DNA of 20,485 bases from Larix sibirica (Eukaryota > Streptophyta > Pinopsida > Pinales > Pinaceae): the NCBI GenBank assembly GCA_004151065.3, contig NWUY0300015064.1, forward strand, positions 1-20,485, given 5' to 3'. The position numbers were made by a program, and so were the translations under genes. Each line of letters opens with the position of its first letter. Position 1 is the first letter of the stretch. This document shows positions 10,479-19,264 of the stretch, piece by piece. The notes beneath the pieces were generated by a model that worked only from the letters and a program-made list of their open reading frames with translations, did no database searches and was not told the DNA's origin.

Positions 10479-11474
10479 GTGAAGACATTGCACTTTAGAG
10501 GTGCGTGTTTTTTGTGGCAACAATACTCACTGAAGTTGGACTTCACCAAGACTATAGCAAAGTTGAATCTTTGTTATTTATATGATAAATCTGATATGTT
10601 TGTTTTGGTCTTGGATGTAGATGCTTTGATTCTTACAAAGTGTTCTTTGAGGCTCATTTCATAGTGCAAGAAGTTGGAAGGTGAATACAACGTGAATGAC
10701 ATTGATCTTATGCATTATTTTTCAGGTGAGGGAGTTTGATAGGGTGCTGGTGATGCCTTTCCTTGGGCATTAAAGGTATGCAATGGTTAGTCTAAAGAGA
10801 TTTTAGATGCTAAAGTGCAAACCCTTGGCCACTCCTATGGTGACAAGTTTAAAGTCAGTTGCTAATTTATATTCCAATTTGGTATATCCATCTTTGTATA
10901 GGTAGTGGATTGATTCCCTTATATATCTTGTGAATATCATGCTAATATTTGTTTTGCAATTGAATACTTTGTGCCGGTGCATAGTTTAACCAACATCCAT
11001 TGGAACACTACTAAACATGTGCTCAAATATCTGAAGGGCATAGTGCATTCATTATGGCATGAAGTGTGTGAAAGATGGAGAGTTGTTACATAGAATTGTA
11101 GATTTAAATTGGCCAGCAAATGCTAACACAAGGAAGTGTAATTTTGGTCACTAAGATGCAAACAGCTATTGCACTTAGTTCACTTGGAGAAGAGTATATC
11201 GCAATTGACATGTTGTGAAGCTATGTGGCATTACAAGTTGATTGCATAGTTGACCAATCAGAGGTTGGAGCCCTCAATTACATAGTGTGACACTCAAAGT
11301 TACATTGAAGTCTTTAAGAATCCAATGTTTCATCCCTACTCCAAGCATATATATCTAATAGATTTTCCTAGGAGAGTGCAAAGTGGAGTTCTTGTTCTTG
11401 ATTATGTTCTCATTGAACTGCAATGCATTGAGATTCTAACCAAACCCCTTGCAAATAAGAATTTGAGACTCTGA
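10479..11474 (+). pseudogene. Ty1/copia pol remnant (RT and RNase H C-terminal part)
   Basis: Broken frames match copia polyprotein in the correct order. At 10479-10664 there is an RT stretch with MFVLVLDVDALILT, where the catalytic YVDD has become LDVDA, so the second aspartate is lost. Near 10690-10740 YNVNDIDLMHYF corresponds to the conserved DLG-YFLG block. At 10918-11080 come IHWNTTKHVLKYLKG, the HW-A-K-LRYLKG block, and at 11289-11474 FKNPMFHPYSKHI and ILTKPLANK, the RNase H end of copia pol. Frames shift and stop several times in between. The integrase and gag parts are not found upstream, so the 5' half is missing or beyond recognition. The element is dead; orientation and order are clear. 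Confidence 0.88.
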
Positions 11475-11511
11475 GAAAGAATCTCAACTTAGTGGAGAAC
11501 ACCTTCCTCAC

Positions 11512-11521
11512 AAAGAGGGAG
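11512..11521 (+). other. Polypurine tract of the copia element
   Basis: aaagagggag lies about 40 bases after the end of the pol remnant and directly before a TG that would begin the 3' LTR. This is the normal position of the plus-strand primer. Confidence 0.65.
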
Positions 11522-12250
11522 TGCTGGTATTTGGTCGCTCCAAGTTGTTCTTGGAAGAAGAGAGCACATGAATGTGGACAAGAATATACCTTGCAAGATG
11601 GGTGTGTTCTCTTACACCACTATGACACATTCCTTGCACTTTTGATGCTCGGCATTTCTAATTTTGTTCAATGTAAAGTCATGATAGATTCTATGGCAAT
11701 TACAACAGATACTCTTACACATTATGATGCATTTATGACCCGTTAACCTGTTGAGTAAGGCGCATCCCTTTGAGGAGAGATTCCTTGTTACATGAAAGCT
11801 ATTATTCACCATTACTTTTTGTAACTGTTCTTCCCTCTCTTGTCAAATTTGACACTAATAGGCTTATAGTGCAGTTGAGTAGAGTAACTCTACCAAGAGA
11901 GATTGAAAGAAGTCATTGTAGTCCCTTGAAGACGGTGTTGTAGCTTTGATATTGTGTGAATAAGAATATAGTGATTGTTGCTCCAAATTTTTGTTTGCTG
12001 TCCACTGTATTCATGTCATTGATTTATTAGATCTAGTCACTCTCTGTTTGCAGAGCTGATCTCATCTTCTGATACAGTGTCTAGATTCTTCAGTTTGTCG
12101 TTCAAGGGGTGGTGTTTTATGTAGATCTGAAATTTTGAATGGCATTTCCAGCTGTTCTACTTTAGTTGGAGGTGGTTAATTTTATGAGCACAAATATTTG
12201 TATTATGGAAATGTAAAATTTAGACAAACTGCTAAATCCTTTTTACAGCA
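11522..12250 (+). mobile_element. Probable 3' LTR of the copia element (right end uncertain)
   Basis: It starts TGCTGG straight after the polypurine tract. Inside, near 11960-11975, the text gaataagaatatagtg resembles the poly(A)-signal region of copia LTRs. There is no second LTR in the window to compare, so the right end is a guess placed before the neighbouring decayed gene. Open frames at 11492-11746 (plus) and 11612-11812 (minus) overlap and are not genes. Confidence 0.5.
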
Positions 12251-12482
12251 ATTTTCCTATTGCATTAATCCATTGTAATGAGGCTGTTGATTTTCTTTCG
12301 AATGATTATTTGCTTTAGAATGATCCAAATCACGTTGCATAACCAATATCAACATATCAAAGGATAATGTGCCTTCGAGTGTTCGACCCTACCTGCAGAC
12401 TGATCATCTACCCATTGATAGCCATAATAAGAATCTACCATGCATGTCAAAGCATTCACACTAGATATTGAAGACAAGAAAT

Positions 12483-13036
12483 TACTGTAAAAGGTAAGCA
12501 ACACCTCCTGAAAACTCTAGAACAATTGTAGAGTTGTCTTCTAAGTTAAGAACCATATAACCCTAGAGAAGATTGGTAAAGAAAATAATGTCCTCATCTC
12601 AAATGACATCTTCGAGGACCTTGCTGCGGGGGGTAGAGCAATTGGTAAATGAGTAATGATATGAGAAGTTGTAAATGGAAAGTCACAAGTTCAAATCCCC
12701 CCAACTTACCCATGCCCCATGCTTGCAAGCCATGTGGGTGCACTACTGTAAAAGGTAAGCAACACCTCCCGAAAACTCTAGAACAATTGTAGAGTTGTCT
12801 TATAAGTTAAGAACCATATAACCCTAGAGAAAATTGGTAAATGTTTATCCTTTCTTTGATGCTTCTTTGTAAAGAAAATAATGTCCTCATCTCAAATAAC
12901 ATCTCCGAGGACCTTCCTGCGGGGGGTAGAGCAATTGGTAAATGAGTAGTGATATGAGAAGTTGTAAATGGAAAGTCACAAGTTCAAGTCCCCCCAACTT
13001 ACCCATGCCCCATGCTTGCAAGCCATGTGGGTGCAC
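12483..13036. repeat. Tandem duplication, units of 261 and 293 bp, containing part of a SINE
   Basis: Unit 1 is 12483-12743 and unit 2 is 12744-13036. Both run from tactgtaaaagg to gtgcac. Unit 2 is 32 bases longer at about 12841-12872, where the segment is bounded by short gtaaa repeats, so unit 1 probably lost it by slippage. Unit 1 contains the first half of the SINE and one side of its target-site duplication, so the duplication happened after SINE insertion. The two units are highly similar by eye. Confidence 0.92.
12898..12913. repeat. SINE target-site duplication, left copy
   Basis: aacatctccgaggacc matches 13149-13164 exactly. A slightly diverged copy (gacatcttcgaggacc, 12605-12620) sits in duplication unit 1. 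Confidence 0.85.
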
Positions 13037-13148
13037 CTAGGGGTATAGTGGTAGCGGACGGGAATCAAACACGTGTCACGCGAGTAGGAGCCTCACTACA
13101 GTTGCTGATTCCCCTAGTACAAACAAACAAACAATTTAACAAACAAAA
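12914..13148 (+). mobile_element. tRNA-derived SINE, 235 bp
   Basis: It lies between perfect 16-bp target-site duplications. The head has an A-box-like TAGAGCAATTGG (12927-12938) and a B-box-like AGTTCAAGTCC (12981-12991), the internal RNA polymerase III promoter of tRNA genes, framed by GGGGGG and CCCCCC that could pair like an acceptor stem. The tail is A-rich with repeated AAAC (about 13118-13148). The body between the two carries CTAGGGG (13037-13043) and CCCCTAG, which can pair. A- and B-boxes are about 54 bases apart, longer than in a normal tRNA. It does not code for protein and depends on a LINE for movement. It landed inside the decayed gene at 12257-14454. The family is not recognised. 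Confidence 0.78.
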
Positions 13149-13164
13149 AACATCTCCGAGGACC
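13149..13164. repeat. SINE target-site duplication, right copy
   Basis: This is an exact repeat of 12898-12913 directly after the A-rich tail. The first two A residues could belong to the tail, so the true duplication is 14-16 bp. Confidence 0.85.
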
Positions 13165-14206
13165 AAAAGAGGTCCTCCCCAATTCCAGAGAGTTTTAGAT
13201 AAATGATCAAGGATGGAACTCTGATCTATGGCATCAGGCTGCTGAAATGGGGCATGGTTTGTTCCACCAGGAGGGCAGCTTGAAAGTATCAGAGCTTTCC
13301 CATCCCACATAGCAGCCCAGTTGCCTTGTTCCCTGGCCTCAACCACTATTTTAAACTAGATTTTTATGGTCAAAACAAGCAAGCGGAAACTATTCTACTT
13401 GAGATCTTCAACAAGGCAGAAGCATATCACTATGCTACAAGTCATCCTTCACTAAGAGGCTGCAAGCTGCAGATATCTATTCTGCCAAAGTTGCCCAAGA
13501 CTTGCACATGGTCCCAACCAATATTGAAAGCAATGGTGTACAACTATCACAAATACAAGCACAAGCATGTCATTGGAGCTCAGCCATTTTGGCTGTGTTA
13601 GTTTTTACTTCCTCAAACTGTAGCTTGGGCATATACTCATCTAGGTAGACTTTATGTGCAAGAGTGAACATCTGCTTTTTCTATCTTAGTGCAGTTAGCT
13701 TGTCCTGTAAATCTTTAAATCCGATAGTGTTTTGGAGCAAGGACTGTGCCTTCTCTGCGCTATACCATCTGCATGTATCATGTTCTTGAGTAAGTTGTTA
13801 GCTGCTGCTAAAGGTTTTTCTTCTTTACCAAGACCTCTGAACCTAAGATTTAATGCCTCAAATTCTCTCTGATTTTGTTCTTCATATATGGCTTAAATTG
13901 CTGCATCAATTATTGGTGGAGCTTTAGTGCCACCACAAAGCACCTGTGCGTAAGAGTGTTCTATATCAACACTCTCAACCTTCACTGCTAACTCTTTATT
14001 GTCTTGACTCTTCTTTGCTTGCTTGAAAATCTGCCTATAAATTTTCCATGTCCTCAGCAGTTATCTGGGTCGAATGTGCAGTGACCTCTAAGCTGAGTTT
14101 TGTAAGTGCCAATTCCAATTGTAAGATGTGATCTACTTGTGAGGTTATCTTGTCTGACTGTATGAGTTCGTTCCCTCAACAAACGTTGACACTTATGGAG
14201 TTAGGG

Positions 14207-14454
14207 ACTCCATGTGACCAAGTTTAGTTCAGAGCTACAGGTTCCTGATCCTCATTGAGGTCCACTGTGCTTATTGCAAGACCTCTACTATAAAACTATT
14301 TAACATTCTGTTCCATCACTGTGTGATTTCCCTCAAGTTCTGTTCAAGCTTTTGGATTAAGCACTCCATGTGACCAAGTTTAGTACAGAGCTACAGGTTC
14401 CTCAAGGAAGTCTAGTGTGCTTATTGCAAGACCTCCACTATGAAACTATTTAAC
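14207..14454. repeat. Tandem duplication (period 156 bp) in the decayed gene
   Basis: Copies at 14207-14304 and 14363-14454 both run from actccatgtgacc to actatttaac, with about 10 scattered differences and a 6-base indel. The 156-base period equals 52 codons. On the minus strand both copies read I-S-T, then a D, E and P-V-A-L stretch, then a stop and TWSHGV. Both share a TAA (14224-14226 and 14380-14382) and a TAG (14296-14298 and 14446-14448). Confidence 0.85.
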
Positions 14455-14993
14455 TATGTATCGAAGGATCTCTATCTAGGATTGAAATAAAGGCTTAAAT
14501 AAATGGGTGATCAAGATGAGATATGATAGGCTGATTAATGTCCAACGAATAACCAAAAGTAGGTTAACAGAACAGATCAGTACATAAGCATTGCAGGAGT
14601 GCAAAGACCACTCCTATAAAATAAAAACACAGAGATAATGGAAAAGACATCCCTGCCGACTTTCTATGGATGAGAAAAAAGCTTACAAATGGATGATGTG
14701 GTCAATAAGTGTGGACAACAGTCTGCTTCCCACAAAGAGATTCACCGATGAAGATAAACACCACACGGATTTGAACAGTAAGATTGCTTCATAGCCAGGC
14801 AGCCTAAAGCAGAAGATGGATATGTGCTAACAAACATTAATGAAGAAAGAAAATCTAAAAGTCGTATCTTACTAGAAAGTTCTGAGAATGGCTATGCTTA
14901 TCTGATTGTCAAATCATTTTAGGCATTACAGAAAAATTAATGGAGAATACTAAAATGCTCCTCTACCTTGTACTATGTTAAAGATTACAAACT
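14455..14993. other. Intergenic spacer between the decayed gene and the dynein light chain gene
   Basis: No coding frame, RNA gene or clear repeat is seen. The part nearest 14994 is the expected poly(A) cleavage zone of the dynein light chain transcript. Confidence 0.5.
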
Positions 14994-14999
14994 TTTATT
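14994..14999 (-). terminator. Candidate poly(A) signal of the dynein light chain gene
   Basis: The minus strand reads AATAAA about 520 bases after the stop codon at 15518-15520. No other AATAAA on that strand is seen between them, so the 3' untranslated region would be about 15517 to 14975. Plant poly(A) signals are degenerate, so this is only a candidate. Confidence 0.45.
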
Positions 15000-15517
15000 C
15001 AGCAATCTTTTCGATCCAAAACTGCATGACCTACACATAGAAACAGCATTTTGAATTCATTCAGCAGCATTCTGATAGGCATTGACTTCCTTACCAGATT
15101 GAATAGAAATACAAGTTACAAAACTCCATGTTCATTGACTTCCAGAACACGATTGCAACAAAGCACATTTAATCATAAGATACAAAACTGTAATCATGCA
15201 ATCATTTGCAAGCTGTTTTACATATAGTGGTAGAAGCAGACATCTGTCTAACTTTGATCAAATTGTCTTTCAATAAATAATGCCAATAAGAGAAGATTGG
15301 CTTACAACTTCGATTAAGCAGGTGAAGGACAAGTTTCTGAACTTGATATTCCATAGAAACAGAGTCATCCCAAACTTCCAAGTATCAACTTACTTCGGAC
15401 TGATAGCATGTAATATATCAGTATTCCGGGGTATAACCTTACCAACTAGCACATAGCTTCTTAAGACCAAAACCTTCTCGCATTTATCTCTGTACATAAA
15501 ACTGTGATTTCTCTGTA

Positions 15518-15673
15518 CTATTGGTCCAAGGGTTCAACAGCAGTTTTGAAGAGAAGAATAGAAACTTTGTCCATAGAAAAATACAGGAAGCCTCCCAGTG
15601 AATGTGTAACAAATGATCCAAAGCTTGTCCCAACAATACAGTGCCACGCAGGGCCATAAGATGTATCAAATTC
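15518..15673 (-). CDS. Dynein light chain (LC8-type), exon 2 (last coding exon)
   Basis: This exon encodes the last 51 residues. It follows a TGCAG acceptor (AG at 15675-15674) and starts in phase 0 with [15 protein letters not shown], then [17 protein letters not shown] and [10 protein letters not shown], and ends at a TAG at 15520-15518. These are the signature blocks of LC8/DYNLL: the KKEFD-YGP-WHCIVG motif, G-FGS-VTH, and the strand that ends in LLFK. In LC8 these strands form the dimer interface and the groove that binds short partner peptides. The reading frame is intact and joins exon 1 exactly between K220 and E221. Confidence 0.95.
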   Translation of the reverse strand, partial: EFDTSYGPAWHCIVGTSFGSFVTHSLGGFLYFSMDKVSILLFKTAVEPLDQ

Positions 15674-17483
15674 CTGCAGTCAGAGAAAAGAGGATCTCTG
15701 CATCAACAAAAAATGAATAACTTGCAGATGTTTTCTGCCCTTTTATATCTATGATGGTGACAAAGACGGACACAATGTTTTATATTTGAGAAAGTTGACA
15801 ACATGATTAGCATCTTGGAATAACAGAATTATGTCATGAAAAAACAACAAAATAGAGAAATACCTAAGATGAAAAGGCCCTCTGCCAAGGATCAGTCTTT
15901 AGAGAAAAGAATGAGATTAACGGAGGATGTATATATAAACATCAAGGAGTGTACAGTCCAGGTCTGTTTACTTCCCATCCATCTTCTGATATTTATATCA
16001 AAGTATATGTAAATTTCTGCATAGTATAGGATCTTCTATTGAAGGTCAACGACTCAACAGCAATACCTTGACTGTCTTGTTGTGTCAACACCTTTTTTTA
16101 TTCAAACATATGCATTCCAATAGAAGATCCTATAATATCATGGAGAAATTATGCATACAAGGCAGATAAATGGAACAGGATCAGCCGCAAGTAGTCAAAA
16201 CCAAAGTTGATATGTATTAACATATGAACACATAAGACATTTCATATTACAATATTGGTCAGGCTATAAATGGCAGTAGAATGGACCAGAAATCAAGTAC
16301 ACCTTCATGTGCCTACCTTTTTATAGTTTATGAAACAGAACACTAGCTCAATATTGTTCTACAACCCCATAGAACTAAAGACAACTGGGCTGTATTGTCT
16401 CTCTAGACTACATCGACACACTGTTTTTGTCTATCATCATTCTCAGCAGTATAATAAATATTAAAGAGTGTGCTAAGCTCACAGAAACAAGAGTTAACGT
16501 GGCATGACTCATTTCATAGCAGGTAGACATAGTCTGAGTATACTTTGCATACAGAATGTTGATCAATATTGTTCTCAATCACGCTGGAATTACTCTCTGC
16601 GCCGTGAACTAGAAATCAGCTCACTTTATATGAGCTCTCACCTGTTCCATACTTATATGGTTTGGACTCCTATAGCTTTATCATTCAACCTCACATACAA
16701 GTAATGCCAGCCCTCTCATCCAGTGAGACAATGTCCATACAGGTAGGGGCAGCCCTCTATTTCAATGGGCCGAATGATAAGGCAAGGCCGTCCCACTTCC
16801 AATAAGCCGACGCTCTCACCAGTTGGGTTGGACCTTTCTGAAGAGTGCATAGAAAAAGACTAACGGGCTTTTCGATTCAACCTTCCGCATGAGCTTCTGT
16901 GGCTGATCTTTATAGGGACGGTAATTAGGAAAGTGCCCCAGATCAAAAGGACCACATTAAGCGAAACTGTATATATGTGGCACAAATTGAGAGTGAGCAA
17001 AATTAGTAAAATCGCCAGTGTGGACCTTCCAAGGCATGGCAAGAACATGAATTGTACCTGATAGGCATGGAGTTGCTTTTGTGCCCATAGCTTTGTCAGC
17101 TCAAAATCAAAATCAAGATCAAAATGTCCATCCCTCTCGTTATGGCAAATATCTGGTCCAGGCCTTGATAGGATACTAAACATTACAAGTGAGACTTCGA
17201 TAAAATTCCTTGGTTTCATTGGGAGGTTGTTTTTACTGAAATCCATTAAAATCTTTAAGCATGTGGAGTTGGAATGCAGTCAGTAAAAGGCACAAGACAA
17301 AGGAGCACAATGAACCCAAAGGCCCATACTTCAGAAAGAAAACATCTAAACGTATGAGACATATTTAAGCAAATGGGAATGGGGCTGAAGAACTTACCTT
17401 CCAACACAATTAATTCTGAATATGAATGTGAAAGGGTTACCTACAACATGGTCACTTGAGCTAAAAGAAGCTATAGGACATAC
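15674..17483 (-). other. Intron of the dynein light chain gene (1,810 nt, GT-AG, phase 0)
   Basis: The donor reads AAG/GTATGT (GT at 17483-17482) and the acceptor TGCAG/GAA (AG at 15675-15674). Splicing here joins the two halves of the LC8 domain with no frame change. The open frame at 16860-17246 inside it has no recognised similarity and is not continuous with either exon. The intron carries a perfect 17-bp inverted repeat (16025-16134). Retention would append about 29 unrelated residues and stop at 17396-17394. Confidence 0.92.
16025..16134. repeat. Perfect 17-bp inverted repeat within the intron (110 bp in all)
   Basis: The arms tataggatcttctattg (16025-16041) and caatagaagatcctata (16118-16134) are exact reverse complements with a 76-base loop. 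It could be a very small terminal-inverted-repeat element (MITE-like, perhaps with TA target sites at its edges) or a hairpin-forming transcript segment. No longer target-site duplication is visible. Confidence 0.85.
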
Positions 17484-18143
17484 CTTCTTCAAAGCCAAAG
17501 CAACTCGCTTGCTGTTCAGTTTGTCCATGGCATCTAAACTCTGCCTTGCACATCTAAACGCCCGTTCTTGCAGCAACGCCGGCATATCTGCAGCTTTCAC
17601 TCTCACTTTCAGCGCAGCAGCAACCGCCGCCAAATTCACCTCCACAATAGCCGATGGGACAGCATTGGTAATAACATTAACAGCCTCATTCGCAGTCGCG
17701 GCCATGGCAAGCTTGGAGTTGGCGTCATTCCTTGAAACCTCCTTAGAATAGAGAGATTCCTGATAAACAACTAGCCTCTTGTGATGAGCAGAGCCAGATG
17801 GGTCTTTCTCTTTTTTGGGGGCTGGCTTGATCTTGTTCGTGGGGTTCCCCTGTTCCTTCTTGGCAATCAGCTGAACTTCGTCTCGGAGACTCTGGAGGTG
17901 TTTCAAGTCCTCGTCTCCTTCCTTTTCGTGACCCAATGCGGGTCGCAGCGTGCTTAGGCAGATCGTGGAGGTCGAGGTCTTGGGTTCCAAACTTGGTGGG
18001 ATCTTTTCAGGCAATGCCGGATCCTTCTTCACTCTCCGTTCATGTCTGGCTAAAGCGCGGTTTTCCTCAATTAGTCTGCTCAGAATGTGGCTTCTCCTTG
18101 CCAGTTCCCGTTCGGCTGCTGTGGCGACACAGGCGCCTTCCAT
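17484..18143 (-). CDS. Dynein light chain (LC8-type) with long N-terminal extension, exon 1
   Basis: This exon encodes residues 1-220 of a 271-residue protein. Start: the ATG at 18143 (MEGACVATAAEREL) is the first ATG in frame; the frame stays open upstream to a TGA at 18251-18249 but has no other ATG. Residues 1-175 form an extension rich in K, R, E, P and A, with an arginine-rich helical start (about residues 15-40) and a KIKPAPKKEK basic stretch. The LC8 domain begins near residue 178 (VRVKAADMP, then LLQERAFRCARQSLDAMDK) and ends the exon at ALALKK. LC8 proteins are dimeric hubs that bind short motifs in partners. Flowering plants lack the dynein motor yet keep LC8-like proteins, including ones with N-terminal extensions, so a motor role is not implied. 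Animal LC8 is about 89 residues. The exon is GC-richer than the flanks and has no damage. Confidence 0.93.
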
Positions 18144-18178
18144 TGAATTCCTTTCCCCCACAAAGACCTCTAACTCAT
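18144..18178 (-). promoter_or_regulatory. 5' leader with a two-codon uORF (ATG AGT TAG)
   Basis: The first ATG upstream of the dynein light chain start lies at 18178-18176, out of frame, and is followed by AGT and a TAG ending at 18170. The distance from that stop to the main ATG is 26 bases. Very short uORFs can lower or tune reinitiation at the main start. Whether the transcript includes it depends on the transcription start, which is unknown. Confidence 0.5.
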
Positions 18179-18251
18179 TCGTGATGTTAATGGATCCGGA
18201 TCGATCCAGGAAATCCCAGCCTCGGATTAATTTGAACCTGCCACTAAATCA

Positions 18252-19088
18252 CGCTGGGTTTTAACTCAATCCAACCACTCCAACAATACTTTGTTCAGGG
18301 AAAACCATCCGATTCATTGAAGTAGCCTGGGATCTAGGGTCGGTCCCTTTGCACACCACGTAGATCGAGTCGTATGATACGTATCTGTAGTCGTCCTGGA
18401 TTTCGTGTGGACGATTCTGCAAGTCACGATGACCTGGAGATAGTAGGTAAGGGAATTTAGAGCTGGTAGTCGGAGTAAATTATTATTAATACTGTAGGAA
18501 AATGATGTTTCAAGGAAACGAGTAAGAGTTTCATCATAATTTAAATTTGTATACAAGAAGATTTTGTATAATTAAAAACTCAATTGAAAAAATTCCAGAT
18601 TCATGAGGACTTTGACTTGCAGTGAATTTTGATATAAAGACCGGCCAGGGCCTCCTTGCTGTGCGGGAAGCGGCAACGGCAGACAAGTGCAAGTTCTCAC
18701 GCTGGGTACAACATGCGTAGAAATCGGTGACGGTGCACGTGAACCTTACACGACTTTCAAGATGTGGTCATATGGTGGAATAGATTTTTCAAAGATTTTC
18801 GACTACTGTGGTAGCTGCACCTGTCATGTGACTGTGACGGACTCGCCATGTAGGCGCTGAGCGCTAGCGACAAACAACCTAGAAACCAAAAAAATGGAGC
18901 GGAGAACTGATCCGTCACGATCTACGCAACGGGATTGTCCTGTATCTCCTGGATTTTATTCTCAGGCTCCTCAGATATATATAGAACTCCAGGGCCCAGG
19001 CCACTCATTTATTGGGCGCTTCTCCCCGGATGCTTAGCCAGCGAACTTTGAATGGTATGCTAAAGTAAGAACCCATCAATCATCTCTA
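18252..19088 (-). promoter_or_regulatory. Upstream region of the dynein light chain gene
   Basis: No coding sequence is convincing; the open frame at 18314-18556 has no recognisable features. The stretch is GC-richer than most of the window around 18640-18740 and 18820-18960. It has a G-box CACGTG at 18736-18741 and a TATATATA run near 18975-18984 that could serve either strand. No transcription start can be fixed from sequence. Confidence 0.4.
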
Positions 19089-19214
19089 TTTCGGTGGTGC
19101 CTGGGGTACTTTTGATTTCAAGGGGAATGGTAGAGTGTGTAAAAAAAAAATTTGGTGGTGTTTGGGTAACTTTTAATTTCAAGGGGAATGGTAGAGTAGT
19201 GTAAAAAAAAAAAA
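19089..19214. repeat. Tandem duplication of about 63 bp, each unit ending in an A run
   Basis: Unit 1 is 19089-19150 and unit 2 is 19151-19214. Both hold ggtggtg, then atttcaaggggaatggtaga, and end in A10 and A12 respectively. The copies differ at a few positions. The function is unknown. Confidence 0.85.
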
Positions 19215-19264
19215 TGCGCAATCAAATAGCCTTGCTTTTCTGGCGATTTCTTCTCTCGATTCGG

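Larger units (their letters stand above)
12257..14454 (-). pseudogene. Unrecognised decayed protein-coding region, interrupted by a SINE
   Basis: I do not recognise the family. Minus-strand frames chain in order into one long protein-like text. 14290-14047 runs through a helical stretch (ILQLELALTKLSLEV) to ITAEDM. 14048-13764 carries IYRQIFKQAKKSQDNKELAV, VLCGGTKAPP and LNLRFRGLGKEEKPLAAANN. 13767-about 13420 carries LLQNTIGFKDLQDKLTALR and SILVGTMCKSWATLAE. 13360-13149 carries REQGNWAAMWDGKALILSS and LWNWGGPLLVLGDV. Then, past the SINE, come DEDIIFFTKKHQRKDKHLP (12891-12835) and MVDSYYGYQWVDDQSAG (12441-12391), and last MQRDLDHSK ending at TAG 12259-12257. Single-base shifts lie near 14047 and 13765; stops include TAA 13893, TAG 13681, TGA 13570, TGA 12892 and TAG 12778. 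No introns are needed over 2.2 kb, so a single-exon gene, a retrocopy or a transposon protein are all possible. Confidence 0.5.

Noticed and set aside
12921-12996. A functional tRNA gene
   Set aside because: A- and B-boxes are present, but the arms do not fold as a proper cloverleaf, and the unit has a body, an A-rich tail and target-site duplications, so it is a SINE.
13065-13346. 93-codon minus-strand frame as a stand-alone gene
   Set aside because: Its first part belongs to the decayed gene and its last part runs through the SINE tail and body.
13326-13601. 91-codon plus-strand open frame
   Set aside because: It is antisense to the decayed minus-strand gene, which chains with neighbouring frames while this one does not. 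Kept only as a remote alternative.
16860-17246. 128-codon minus-strand open frame
   Set aside because: It lies inside the dynein light chain intron, has no recognised similarity and is not in frame with a plausible splice to either exon.
18144-18161. Upstream GTG at 18161 as the start of the dynein light chain protein
   Set aside because: It would need a non-ATG start; the ATG at 18143 is in frame and gives a sensible N-terminus.
17422-18264. Plus-strand frames 17422-17751, 17936-18184 and 17950-18264
   Set aside because: They are shadows of the GC-rich dynein light chain exon 1 on the other strand.
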